Shown here piece after piece: positions 15,108 to 21,535 of a DNA stretch of 21,535 bases; positions within the stretch are counted from its first letter, which is position 1, and each line of letters starts with the position of its first letter. Under the pieces are notes generated by a model. The model was not told the origin of the DNA. It saw only the letters and a program-made list of their open reading frames with translations, and searched no databases. A program made the position numbers and the translations under genes. The stretch is taken from the NCBI GenBank assembly GCA_010672185.1, contig JAAHHL010000043.1:1-21535 (forward strand). The letters are read 5' to 3'. Origin of the DNA: Caldora sp. SIO3E6 (lineage in GTDB: Bacteria; Cyanobacteriota; Cyanobacteriia; Cyanobacteriales; Coleofasciculaceae).

Positions 15108-16213
15108 TTCACTCCATGTGCTTAAAAAACTTCAAGCCTTTTGCAGATCAATTCTTTGAGTTCAAACCACTAACTCTCCTTTCTGGTCTCAACAGCACTG
15201 GAAAATCTTCCTTACTGCAATCACTGCTTCTACTACGTCAATCTCACCAACAGAGATTATTGCCAAATACTGGTTTAGCGCTAAATGGTGAGTTGGTTAA
15301 TATTGGCAGGGCTCAAGATGCTCTCTTCGAGGGAGCTAAGACAGAAGAAATTTGTTTTGAGGTTGTTTGGGAGAATAGTCTAGAGGGTATATGGCGTTTT
15401 AATTACGCTCAAGAAGTAGATGTCTTGAATCTTGCCTCATTACCAGTCGCTCCAGGAGTCTATCAATCCAGTCTTTTCAATAATAAATTTCACTATCTCC
15501 AGGCAGAGCGGATCGGTCCGAGACCATTTTTTGAGATGTCAGATTTTCAAGTAAGGCAACTTGGACAACTTGGAGTAAGAGGTGAGTATACCGCACATTT
15601 CCTTTCCATTAATGGACGTCAACTTATTCCCAATAGTAGTCTGAGATATCCAGAGGCAAAATCTTGGGATCTTATAGACCAAGTTGAAGCCTGGATGGGA
15701 GAAGTTAGCCCAGGTACACGCATCACAATTAATTCAAACCCAGATATTGATTTGATGAGTTTGCAATACTCCTACGGAGATAGTAACCCTTACCGTGCCA
15801 CCAATGTTGGATTTGGTATTACCTACACCTTACCCATTATTGTGGCAGTATTAGCTTCAGAACCAGGCGCACTAATTCTACTAGAAAATCCAGAAGCCCA
15901 TCTTCATCCCCAAGGACAAGCTAAAATGGGTGAGTTGTTAGCACTCGCTGCTAGTTGCGGTGTTCAAGTTGTCATCGAAACCCATAGTGACCATGTGTTA
16001 AATGGGATTCGCCTTGCGGTTCATGGCGGTAAACTTGAACCAAAATATGTCCAACTACACTACTTCCAGCGACAAGAGAAACTAGGGCAAGCTGTTACTG
16101 AAGTAATCTCACCACGTATCGATCGCAACGGTAGAATTGATCAATGGCCAGATGGCTTTTTCGATGAGTGGGATAAAAGTTTGGAGATGTTGCTGGAACC
16201 GGCGGGAGAATAA
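15104..16213 (+). CDS. AAA family ATPase (SMC/OLD-like) with DUF3696-type C-terminus
   Basis: 369 residues. The Walker A motif is G28-LNSTG-K34-S35 after the SMC-like start CLKNFKPFADQFFEFKPLTL. Walker B with the following D-loop-like element is ILLENPEAHLHP (about 258-269), and the switch His is in ETHSDH (292-297). The C-terminal end, NGRIDQWPDGFFDEWDKSL, is the hallmark of the DUF3696 extension. There is no Toprim nuclease, so it is an ATPase only. Such ATPases power or gate effectors in defence systems (known for related families such as OLD, PARIS and Septu). It starts inside the stop of the DUF262 gene and ends 3 bases before the third gene, so the three proteins are probably made in fixed ratio and act as a complex (inference). 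Confidence 0.88.
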   Translation: MIHSMCLKNFKPFADQFFEFKPLTLLSGLNSTGKSSLLQSLLLLRQSHQQRLLPNTGLALNGELVNIGRAQDALFEGAKTEEICFEVVWENSLEGIWRFNYAQEVDVLNLASLPVAPGVYQSSLFNNKFHYLQAERIGPRPFFEMSDFQVRQLGQLGVRGEYTAHFLSINGRQLIPNSSLRYPEAKSWDLIDQVEAWMGEVSPGTRITINSNPDIDLMSLQYSYGDSNPYRATNVGFGITYTLPIIVAVLASEPGALILLENPEAHLHPQGQAKMGELLALAASCGVQVVIETHSDHVLNGIRLAVHGGKLEPKYVQLHYFQRQEKLGQAVTEVISPRIDRNGRIDQWPDGFFDEWDKSLEMLLEPAGE

Positions 16214-16216
16214 AAT

Positions 16217-17158
16217 ATGGATCTGGAGATGGTGCTCAATGAACTATCACTAAAGACTCCTGCCGCTGATGAGCAAACAGCACGACAATTAATGTCAGAG
16301 TTAATGAGCACTGTGCGGAAAGCCACTACTACCGGGGTAAAGCGGGTACTTCGCACTGCTGATGATATCAACAGTATTGAACTTGCTCCAGGTTATCCGG
16401 TTGCTCGCTGGCGTAATGACAAGACAGTGGATCAAGAGGAACGTCGTTTCTTTCGTACTCTCACCACAAAAGCTCCTTTTTGGACTGATGTTGCTGAGGC
16501 AATCAAGAGTGATTTTAATTTATCTGATGTTTTGCACCAAGGGGAAGAAGCCAGAGGACTGTGCTTTGCTTTAGTCAGTGATGCACTTCCAGTAAGCTTG
16601 AGTTCTGACACTAGATGGGATTGCAGTAGCTTAGGATTAGCAGTAACACGATTTGAGGATGAAGAATTAATCGATGAATATCTGGAGATTGTCCACGCTA
16701 GTTGTAGGAGTCATGTCCAGGAACACGCTGATTGGATTAAGCATCGCATCCAAATTATTGTAAGCGACGGTATTGAGCTTTGGAATTGTAGGAATGAGTT
16801 ATTCCCTAGTCTAGAATTTTGTGATCAGGTTCGCCAGCAACTACAAAGTCTTAAAACTGGCAATCCGATGCTACAACAAGTGAGGAAAAGGTTGGATGAG
16901 CTTGAGAATTACTGCAAGACTTGGACAACTGGAGCTTTAATTTTAGAGAACTTTCCTAGTAAGGTAACTCCAGAGAGTGAGTCAAGACTACAACAATTCA
17001 AACGGCAACTAACCTTTAAGTGTCCTGACGGCAGAGAGCGAATCTTCAGTTTACATATGCGCCTGACACCGGGAGCTTGGCGGCTCCATTTCTCGGAAAA
17101 ATTAGGACCAGGCAAAATCATTATTGGGTATATTGGGCCAAAAATTAAATCTACTTAA
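16217..17158 (+). CDS. Unrecognised protein, third member of the DUF262/ATPase operon
   Basis: 313 residues, not recognised as a named family. It has an N-terminal helical part (1-50), a central section with LAPGYPVARWRND and RRFFRTLTTKAPFW, a stretch ELWNCRNELFPSLEFCDQV (about 197-215), a helical segment, and a beta-rich end with CPDGRERIFSLHMRLTPGAW and IIIGYIGPKI. That last part resembles small beta-sheet ends of defence-island proteins (impression only). No signal peptide or membrane helix. Its start lies 3 bases after the ATPase stop, so it belongs to the same transcript. As the only gene of the three without an assigned domain, it is a candidate effector. Homologues of the trio elsewhere would settle whether it is a constant partner. 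Confidence 0.75.
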   Translation: MDLEMVLNELSLKTPAADEQTARQLMSELMSTVRKATTTGVKRVLRTADDINSIELAPGYPVARWRNDKTVDQEERRFFRTLTTKAPFWTDVAEAIKSDFNLSDVLHQGEEARGLCFALVSDALPVSLSSDTRWDCSSLGLAVTRFEDEELIDEYLEIVHASCRSHVQEHADWIKHRIQIIVSDGIELWNCRNELFPSLEFCDQVRQQLQSLKTGNPMLQQVRKRLDELENYCKTWTTGALILENFPSKVTPESESRLQQFKRQLTFKCPDGRERIFSLHMRLTPGAWRLHFSEKLGPGKIIIGYIGPKIKST

Positions 17159-17230
17159 TCCTTAATCTTTCAGCCTTTGAGCAACAGAAAGACGAAATGA
17201 CAAAACCTTTGTAGCGCAAGTGGTAATATC

Positions 17231-17265
17231 CTAAAACCTAAAATCTAAAACCTAACACCCAACAC
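17231..17265. repeat. Heptanucleotide STRR, five units
   Basis: CTAAAAC, CTAAAAT, CTAAAAC, CTAACAC, CCAACAC in exact 7-base register. It ends one base before the stop codon of the M28 peptidase gene, in the 108-base gap between convergent genes. Confidence 0.8.
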
Positions 17266-17266
17266 C

Positions 17267-18136
17267 TTAAAGATTCCGAATACCGCTAATCAAACCGCGA
17301 CAGACACCAGTGAAAAAATCTAGATCTAAGGTTTCTATCGAGTCAGTTGCCTGATGGTAATGGGGATTCCGCATAAATGATGTATCTGTAACCATCATTG
17401 CTCGATAACCTCTATCCCAAAAAGGAGAATGATCACTTAGTCGTGTTGGAGGAACAATTAGACCTTTTTTTCCTGCTGGTAACCACTCACAGGGTGTTCC
17501 TTCTTGGCGAATGCTACGACTGAGGCGAATCAAGTCAGGAATAGTGGATAGATTACCAATTAAAGCAATAAAATCACCCCGATTGGGGTAGAAATATTCT
17601 AATTTAGCTGGGTAACGTTGGGAACCGGGAGTGGGATCACAGTAACCCAGCATTTCTAAAGAGAACATCAAACGTAGAGGTTGTTCCTGTTGCTTTAACT
17701 CCTCAGCATATTGCTCACTACCCAAGAAACCATATTCTTCCATATCAAAGGCAACCAATCGGACTGGATATCTTGGTGGTTGAATGGTAAATGCTCTCGC
17801 CAACTCCAACAAAACAGCCACACCAGTAGCATTGTCATCCGCGCCTGGAGTTCCAGGTACAGCATCGTAGTGGGCACCAATTAAAATTGGGGGAGATTTT
17901 CTCTTCTTTTGACTAGTTCTTTTCTGTTGCCTACTTTCCTGAGGCGGAAGGTTGAGGATTAAATTCTTATAAGTTTTACCCTGCACCTGGAATTCATGGG
18001 TTTCTACTGTACCCCACTGTTGGAGCTGCTGGCGAATATATTGCTGTACAAAGAAATGTCCACCTGTGTTGAAATAAGGGTCGCGATCGCGCACTATCTG
18101 AGTAAGGTGTTGGTAGAGATGCTCTTTCAAGTCCAA
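17267..18136 (-). CDS. M28 family zinc metallopeptidase
   Basis: 289 residues with the two-zinc aminopeptidase layout: GAHYDAVPGTPGADDNATG holds H89 (with D91) and the bridging D100/D101, DMEEYGFLGS holds the catalytic E133 and the ligand E134, and the last His is in YHQATDSIETLD. There is no signal peptide, so it should be cytosolic. The start must be the TTG at 18134-18136: a strong AGGAGAAG lies about 6 bases before it, and a TAG stands two codons upstream in frame. Substrate is probably a small peptide N-terminus; glutaminyl-cyclase-like activity cannot be ruled out by eye. It stands alone. Confidence 0.88.
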   Translation of the reverse strand: MDLKEHLYQHLTQIVRDRDPYFNTGGHFFVQQYIRQQLQQWGTVETHEFQVQGKTYKNLILNLPPQESRQQKRTSQKKRKSPPILIGAHYDAVPGTPGADDNATGVAVLLELARAFTIQPPRYPVRLVAFDMEEYGFLGSEQYAEELKQQEQPLRLMFSLEMLGYCDPTPGSQRYPAKLEYFYPNRGDFIALIGNLSTIPDLIRLSRSIRQEGTPCEWLPAGKKGLIVPPTRLSDHSPFWDRGYRAMMVTDTSFMRNPHYHQATDSIETLDLDFFTGVCRGLISGIRNL

Positions 18137-18168
18137 GTTCTACTTCTCCTAATCTGAAAATCGACACG

Positions 18169-18275
18169 GTGACGCGGGGACGCATCGGATGCACCAGAGA
18201 TAAATTTTCATGCATGGTGGTAAAGTTTTTTAATCAGGACTGCTACCTACCACCTGCCACCTAACACCTACCACC
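18169..18275 (-). repeat. Composite dispersed repeat, copy B (inverted), with STRR
   Basis: Read on the minus strand: CCACCTA-type heptamers (18243-18275), AGCAGTCC, an A-rich tract, the 18-mer ACCACCATGCATGAAAAT (its complement is at 18204-18221) and GCGTCCCCGCGTC (18171-18183). The order matches copy A at 658-766. It separates the M28 and PhzF genes. Confidence 0.7.
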
Positions 18276-18287
18276 GGCCTTTCGTAA

Positions 18288-19208
18288 TCACTCCTCAAAA
18301 AATTCCCCTTTAGCAATTAGCACTACCTTACCCCCCACTGAAACATCTATCCTATCCTGATCTTGCTGAGCTCTAAGCAATAATAGTGAAGGTCTACCAA
18401 TCTCATATCCTTGCTCAACACGGATATCCACAGACTTGTCCCCAAAGTAAGAATATTCCACTAAATACCCAGCCAAACAGCCATTAGCACTACCAGTTGC
18501 CGGATCTTCTGGAATACCCAGATACTCAGCAAACACTCGGACACTGAGGTCATTTTCTGGAGCATAGGTTTCTGGGCAAAATACTAAGATTGCTTTGGAT
18601 TCTGTCTTATCTACTAATGCAAAATATTTATCTTTGTTAAGATTAATCCGTTTGAGAGCTTCTTGATTAGTTAAAGGAACAATGATGAACGGAGTACCTG
18701 TAGAAACTTCTTGAATAGGAAAGCGAGAATCAATATCATATAGGTCTAGATTTAATACTGCTGCTAAGGAAGCAGTATCAAACTTTTGCTGAAAAGTAGG
18801 TGAGTTTTGACGCATCCAGAGAACTTCACCAGTATCTTTACTATTATTCCAAGTTACAGGAATTTGTCCAACTGGTAAATTCAAGTTAACTGTGGTAACT
18901 GTCTGTTTAATAATTTCTCTTTGAATAATATAGGCAGTACCCAAGGTAGGATGACCAGCAAAGGATAGTTCTTTTCGAGGGGTAAAAATGCGGACATTAT
19001 AACCACCTTTTTGTGGCTGTGTCGATATGATAAAAGTAGTTTCTGAATAATTAACTTCTTTGGCAATTTGTTGCATCTGTTCCCCAGAAAGTGGTAATGG
19101 CTCTGTGCTGAAGCCCTCAGCTTCGCCACTGATGAAGACAGCAAGCTGATTACCGGTATATTTCTCAACTGCAAAAACATCAACAATGTAAAAAATCAGT
19201 TTTTCCAT
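18288..19208 (-). CDS. PhzF family isomerase/epimerase-like protein
   Basis: 306 residues with the two-lobed diaminopimelate-epimerase fold of PhzF. The N-terminal lobe starts IVDVFAVEKYTGNQLAVF and holds the catalytic glutamate E56 in NYSETTFI; RIFTPRKELSFAGHPTLG follows. The second lobe has PEDPATGSANGC with D235, which faces the active site in PhzF. All key residues are present, so it should be active. PhzF itself isomerises a phenazine precursor, but most homologues are uncharacterised and this genome region has no phenazine genes, so the substrate is unknown. It has its own start 80 bases past the repeat and no operon partner. Confidence 0.9.
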   Translation of the reverse strand: MEKLIFYIVDVFAVEKYTGNQLAVFISGEAEGFSTEPLPLSGEQMQQIAKEVNYSETTFIISTQPQKGGYNVRIFTPRKELSFAGHPTLGTAYIIQREIIKQTVTTVNLNLPVGQIPVTWNNSKDTGEVLWMRQNSPTFQQKFDTASLAAVLNLDLYDIDSRFPIQEVSTGTPFIIVPLTNQEALKRINLNKDKYFALVDKTESKAILVFCPETYAPENDLSVRVFAEYLGIPEDPATGSANGCLAGYLVEYSYFGDKSVDIRVEQGYEIGRPSLLLLRAQQDQDRIDVSVGGKVVLIAKGEFFEE

Positions 19209-19466
19209 AGTTCATAAAAATTTAAGTCAAATATGACGCATCTTTATTTTGTCGATGTTACCCGCCTTGGGGTAAACTCAAACACTCTTTATTTATCTAC
19301 AACAAAGTTTATGATAGTCATTGTCACTCTTTAATATCTTCACTAACCAAGTCTGGAAGCCCATTCCCTCTTCCTTCCAGGGATTTGGGGGATGGCTACG
19401 AAGTGAGGAAAGTCATTGGTCATTAGTCAGAAAATCCTTTGTACTAATGAGGGCTTAATCTGAAGA

Positions 19467-19497
19467 TTGATCTATTGATCCCGAACTTTTGTATACT
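19467..19497 (+). promoter_or_regulatory. Candidate promoter of the RlpA-like gene
   Basis: TTGATC (19467-19472) and TATACT (19492-19497) are separated by 19 bases, somewhat longer than ideal. The -10 box is good. The remaining 19209-19466 shows no gene. Confidence 0.35.
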
Positions 19498-19553
19498 ATC
19501 CTACAGCTTTAACTGCCGCTGTGCATTTACATACTTTACAACTTTATTGCATC

Positions 19554-20897
19554 ATGCCATTTTCTGGACTTTTTTGGTTAACCTCCTGGATGAGCTGTTT
19601 ATTGGCTTCCAGTGAAACTCTATTAAAAGTACCTGATTATTTAGTCAGTACTTTCCCTGAAAGTGCTTTATCCGTTGCTAGCAGTCCGCTAGAACGACCA
19701 AATAATCAGCCTTTTCCAACCCAGCTTTATCCAAAAGTTGGGTTTTCTAATATTGCGGCTGTCAGTGCTTCTAGCCTACCATTGGAGATAACTACAGACA
19801 GAGACAGTTTCCTGCAACTTCCTCATTTACAAGCAACTGCTCGTTCCGCTGAGAATGTCACTAATGCCCCAAAACAGCCAAGTAGGCAGGCTGTAGAAAA
19901 TAGATTCTGCCGTCCTGAGTCCTCAACAAAAACCAAGCCAACAGCAGAATATCTCCTAGCTGTCACCAAAACATCTCCATCTGCTGCATGGATAGAAGAG
20001 AAACCTACTAGAGATGACTCCAAAACAAAATTCTCTGAGCAGATTTTGCAGGTGATGCAGAATTTGTTTTCTTGGCGTAAAAAAGTTGAACCTGTTGCCA
20101 ACGGATTAAGCAGTTCAGTGGCGGTGATTAGTACTCAATCCCAAACACCGGCTAAGGAAAAACAACCAGGAAAGCTGGTCAAGGGAGGCTTTTGGAGATA
20201 CTCGCAAAAACTGACTATTGAAACTTTTGGGTCTGCTACTTCTGAAAATTCAGAGCAGTTTCATGTCCAGGTGAAGGGAAACTCAATTGTGCAATTTACC
20301 AAGCAGCAACCAGCTGAAGCACTTGCCCAAAGTCTGAAACAATTCTTTTCTGAGACATCGGAGTCGGAGTTTAACCCCTCAACCATTGAAGCAGCTTTGG
20401 TAGCTGGCGCACCAGTAGTCAAAGGCGGCGATCGCATTATCTTCAGGATGGAAGATATCCTTGCTAAGGATTTAGAGAGCAATCAAGAACTACTGGCTAT
20501 AGAATGGGCGAACAATCTTCGTATGGTTCTAGGACAAGAGCCTTTAAAGTTAATAGAAGCCCAAAAGCGAATGTACAACTTAGTAGAAACCCCAGAAAAA
20601 GTGAAAGGGGTAACTTCTTGGTACGGAGGCTATTTTCACGGGCGTACTACTGCTTCTGGGGAACAGTATAATCAGCATGCCTTTACTGCTGCCCATCCTT
20701 CTTTGCCCTTTGATACCTACTTGAAGGTGAAAAGCAAGAAAAGTGGTGATTCTGTAATTGTGCGGATTAATGATCGAGGTCCCTATATACCCGGTAGAAA
20801 TCTAGATTTGTCTTTGGGGGCAGCTCGTTGCATTAATAGTGAAGAAATAGGAATAGTACCTTTTGATGCAGTGATTATGGTCACTGATTCCAAGTGA
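19554..20897 (+). CDS. RlpA-like septal ring lytic transglycosylase-type protein
   Basis: The C-terminal domain (the last 96 residues) is a double-psi beta-barrel of the RlpA type: VTSWYGGYFHGRTTASGE, FTAAHPSLPFDTYLKV, VIVRINDRGPYIPGRNLDLS. In Pseudomonas RlpA this domain cleaves naked glycan strands of peptidoglycan; the family is exported. Here it follows about 350 residues that are Ser/Thr/Pro-rich and poorly conserved, with a more ordered section ahead of the barrel (EDILAKDLESNQELLAIEW). The N-terminus MPFSGLFWLTSWMSCLLASS is a hydrophobic, signal-like segment but lacks the usual positive charge. A GTG at 19521 in the same frame would add 11 residues; the ATG is slightly preferred. Neither start has a visible ribosome site. 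Confidence 0.85.
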   Translation: MPFSGLFWLTSWMSCLLASSETLLKVPDYLVSTFPESALSVASSPLERPNNQPFPTQLYPKVGFSNIAAVSASSLPLEITTDRDSFLQLPHLQATARSAENVTNAPKQPSRQAVENRFCRPESSTKTKPTAEYLLAVTKTSPSAAWIEEKPTRDDSKTKFSEQILQVMQNLFSWRKKVEPVANGLSSSVAVISTQSQTPAKEKQPGKLVKGGFWRYSQKLTIETFGSATSENSEQFHVQVKGNSIVQFTKQQPAEALAQSLKQFFSETSESEFNPSTIEAALVAGAPVVKGGDRIIFRMEDILAKDLESNQELLAIEWANNLRMVLGQEPLKLIEAQKRMYNLVETPEKVKGVTSWYGGYFHGRTTASGEQYNQHAFTAAHPSLPFDTYLKVKSKKSGDSVIVRINDRGPYIPGRNLDLSLGAARCINSEEIGIVPFDAVIMVTDSK

Positions 20898-20912
20898 ACT
20901 TTCTAGCGCTTC

Positions 20913-21118
20913 TATCTAGGGTCTGCTGAATAAGTGTGGAAGCAATGCTAGACCTCGGTTTCAATCCTATGGCAAGCTAAACTTGTCCAAGGTTTTTGCA
21001 TTGATGGGCTCAATTTCTTTGCACCGACTTGGGAAATTTCCTAACACCAATACCTCAAAACTCACCTACCACCTATTCTTTCCCCGAAAGTTACGACTTA
21101 TTCAGCAAGCCCTATCTA
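20913..21118. mobile_element. MITE with 17-bp imperfect inverted ends and 6-bp target duplication
   Basis: The element is 20919-21112 (194 bp). Its ends GGGTCTGCTGAATAAGT (20919-20935) and ACTTATTCAGCAAGCCC (21096-21112) pair at 15 of 17 positions. TATCTA flanks it on both sides (20913-20918 and 21113-21118). No transposase is encoded; the open frame crossing it is not a gene. The interior also carries a CACCTACCACCTA STRR stretch (about 21063-21075). Confidence 0.8.
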
Positions 21119-21151
21119 AGGCAGTAAGAAAAAATAAACTTTACACTTTTT

Positions 21152-21172
21152 CCCTAAACCCACAATTTAGGG
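21152..21172. terminator. Hairpin downstream of trpE
   Basis: CCCTAAA and TTTAGGG pair around a 7-base loop, 67 bases beyond the trpE stop on the minus strand. No T-run follows on that strand, so this is only a candidate. Confidence 0.3.
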
Positions 21173-21238
21173 GCACTATCAAAGGCGAACTGTTAACTTA
21201 TTTCTTCTCAATGCCTATTAGAATGAAGTGTAGCCTCT

Positions 21239-21535
21239 CTACAGTTTGCGCAAACAGCGGATTGCCTCTAACAACCCTTTAGCTTTGTTGAGAGTTTCTT
21301 CATATTCTTTTTCTGGCTCAGAATCAGCAACCAAACCAGCACCAGCTTGCACTGATACTGTATATTTACCAGGGTCACTCGACTGAACAACCATAGTGCG
21401 AATGGTGATCGCACTATTGAGTTGACCCTCAAAGTCGTAGTAGCCATATACTCCTGAGTAAGGACCTCGACGTTCTGGCTCTAGTTCGTGAATAATTTCC
21501 ATTGCCCGAATCTTGGGGGCTCCACTGACTGTGCC
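21239..21535 (-). CDS. trpE: Anthranilate synthase component I, C-terminal end
   Basis: The frame is open to the right edge, so the first part of the gene lies outside. The 98 residues present start at GTVSGAPKIRAMEIIHELEP, the chorismate-binding core motif, and continue with RRGPYSGVYGYYDFEG, AITIRTMVV and VQAGAGLVADSEPEKEYEET. The last holds the Mg-binding glutamates of the chorismate-utilising enzymes. The enzyme makes anthranilate from chorismate and ammonia or glutamine, the first step to tryptophan. The A-I-R-T and Q-A-G-A-G-x-V-A-D-S patterns fit TrpE better than PabB or salicylate/isochorismate synthases, but a PabB-like paralogue cannot be fully excluded without the rest of the gene. 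Confidence 0.88.
   Translation of the reverse strand, partial: GTVSGAPKIRAMEIIHELEPERRGPYSGVYGYYDFEGQLNSAITIRTMVVQSSDPGKYTVSVQAGAGLVADSEPEKEYEETLNKAKGLLEAIRCLRKL

Noticed and set aside
19491..19504. GTA-N8-TAC match to an NtcA site before the RlpA-like gene
   Set aside because: Only six fixed bases, so several matches are expected in the window by chance; it also overlaps the candidate -10 box.
20983..21282. 99-codon plus-strand frame
   Set aside because: It crosses the end of a MITE and overlaps the trpE 3' end on the other strand.

Overview
The window looks like a chromosomal accessory region of a cyanobacterium, probably a filamentous, repeat-rich one of the Moorena/Oscillatoriales type (genus is inference). 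Direct evidence is nine copies of the HIP1 octamer GCGATCGC (for example near 5104, 6271, 7270, 7459, 10410, 10732, 18081 and 20427), several heptanucleotide short tandem repeats (STRR) between genes, modest GC content, and many small palindromic or MITE-like elements.

Layout. 1-590 (-): start of a polysaccharide flippase, cut by the window edge. 1080-2849 (-): formylglycine-type sulfatase. 3458-3766 (+): a LecA-like lectin fragment with no visible start codon. 3932-4822 (-): a sulfotransferase. 4823-5804: almost 1 kb without a gene, holding two palindromic elements. 5805-11272 (-): an apparent biosynthetic operon. In transcription order it holds an acyl-AMP ligase, an acyl carrier protein, a HemN-like radical SAM enzyme, a second sulfotransferase and an aspartyl/asparaginyl beta-hydroxylase-like oxygenase, then the C-terminal stump of a thiamine-diphosphate enzyme broken at a 26-bp tandem repeat. 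12029-13618 (+): an MscS-type channel with a large helical insert. 13653-13780: a MITE with 12-bp inverted ends and a 9-bp target duplication. 13980-17158 (+): a tight three-gene operon of a DUF262 protein, an AAA ATPase with a DUF3696-like tail, and an unrecognised protein; it has the look of an anti-phage defence system. 17267-18136 (-): M28 peptidase. 18288-19208 (-): PhzF-like isomerase. 19554-20897 (+): RlpA-like protein. 20919-21112: a second MITE with a 6-bp duplication. 21239-21535 (-): C-terminal end of anthranilate synthase component I (TrpE), cut by the window edge.

Two groups may be undescribed systems. The ligase/ACP/radical SAM/sulfotransferase/oxygenase operon suggests assembly of a carrier-bound acid that is modified by radical chemistry, sulfation and hydroxylation. 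A second sulfotransferase and a sulfatase lie downstream on the same strand and could act in the same sulfate chemistry, but they are separated from the operon by repeats, so that link is inference. The DUF262-ATPase-orphan operon is translationally coupled and sits among mobile repeats, as defence operons often do. The flanking metabolic genes (PhzF, M28, RlpA, TrpE) look ordinary.
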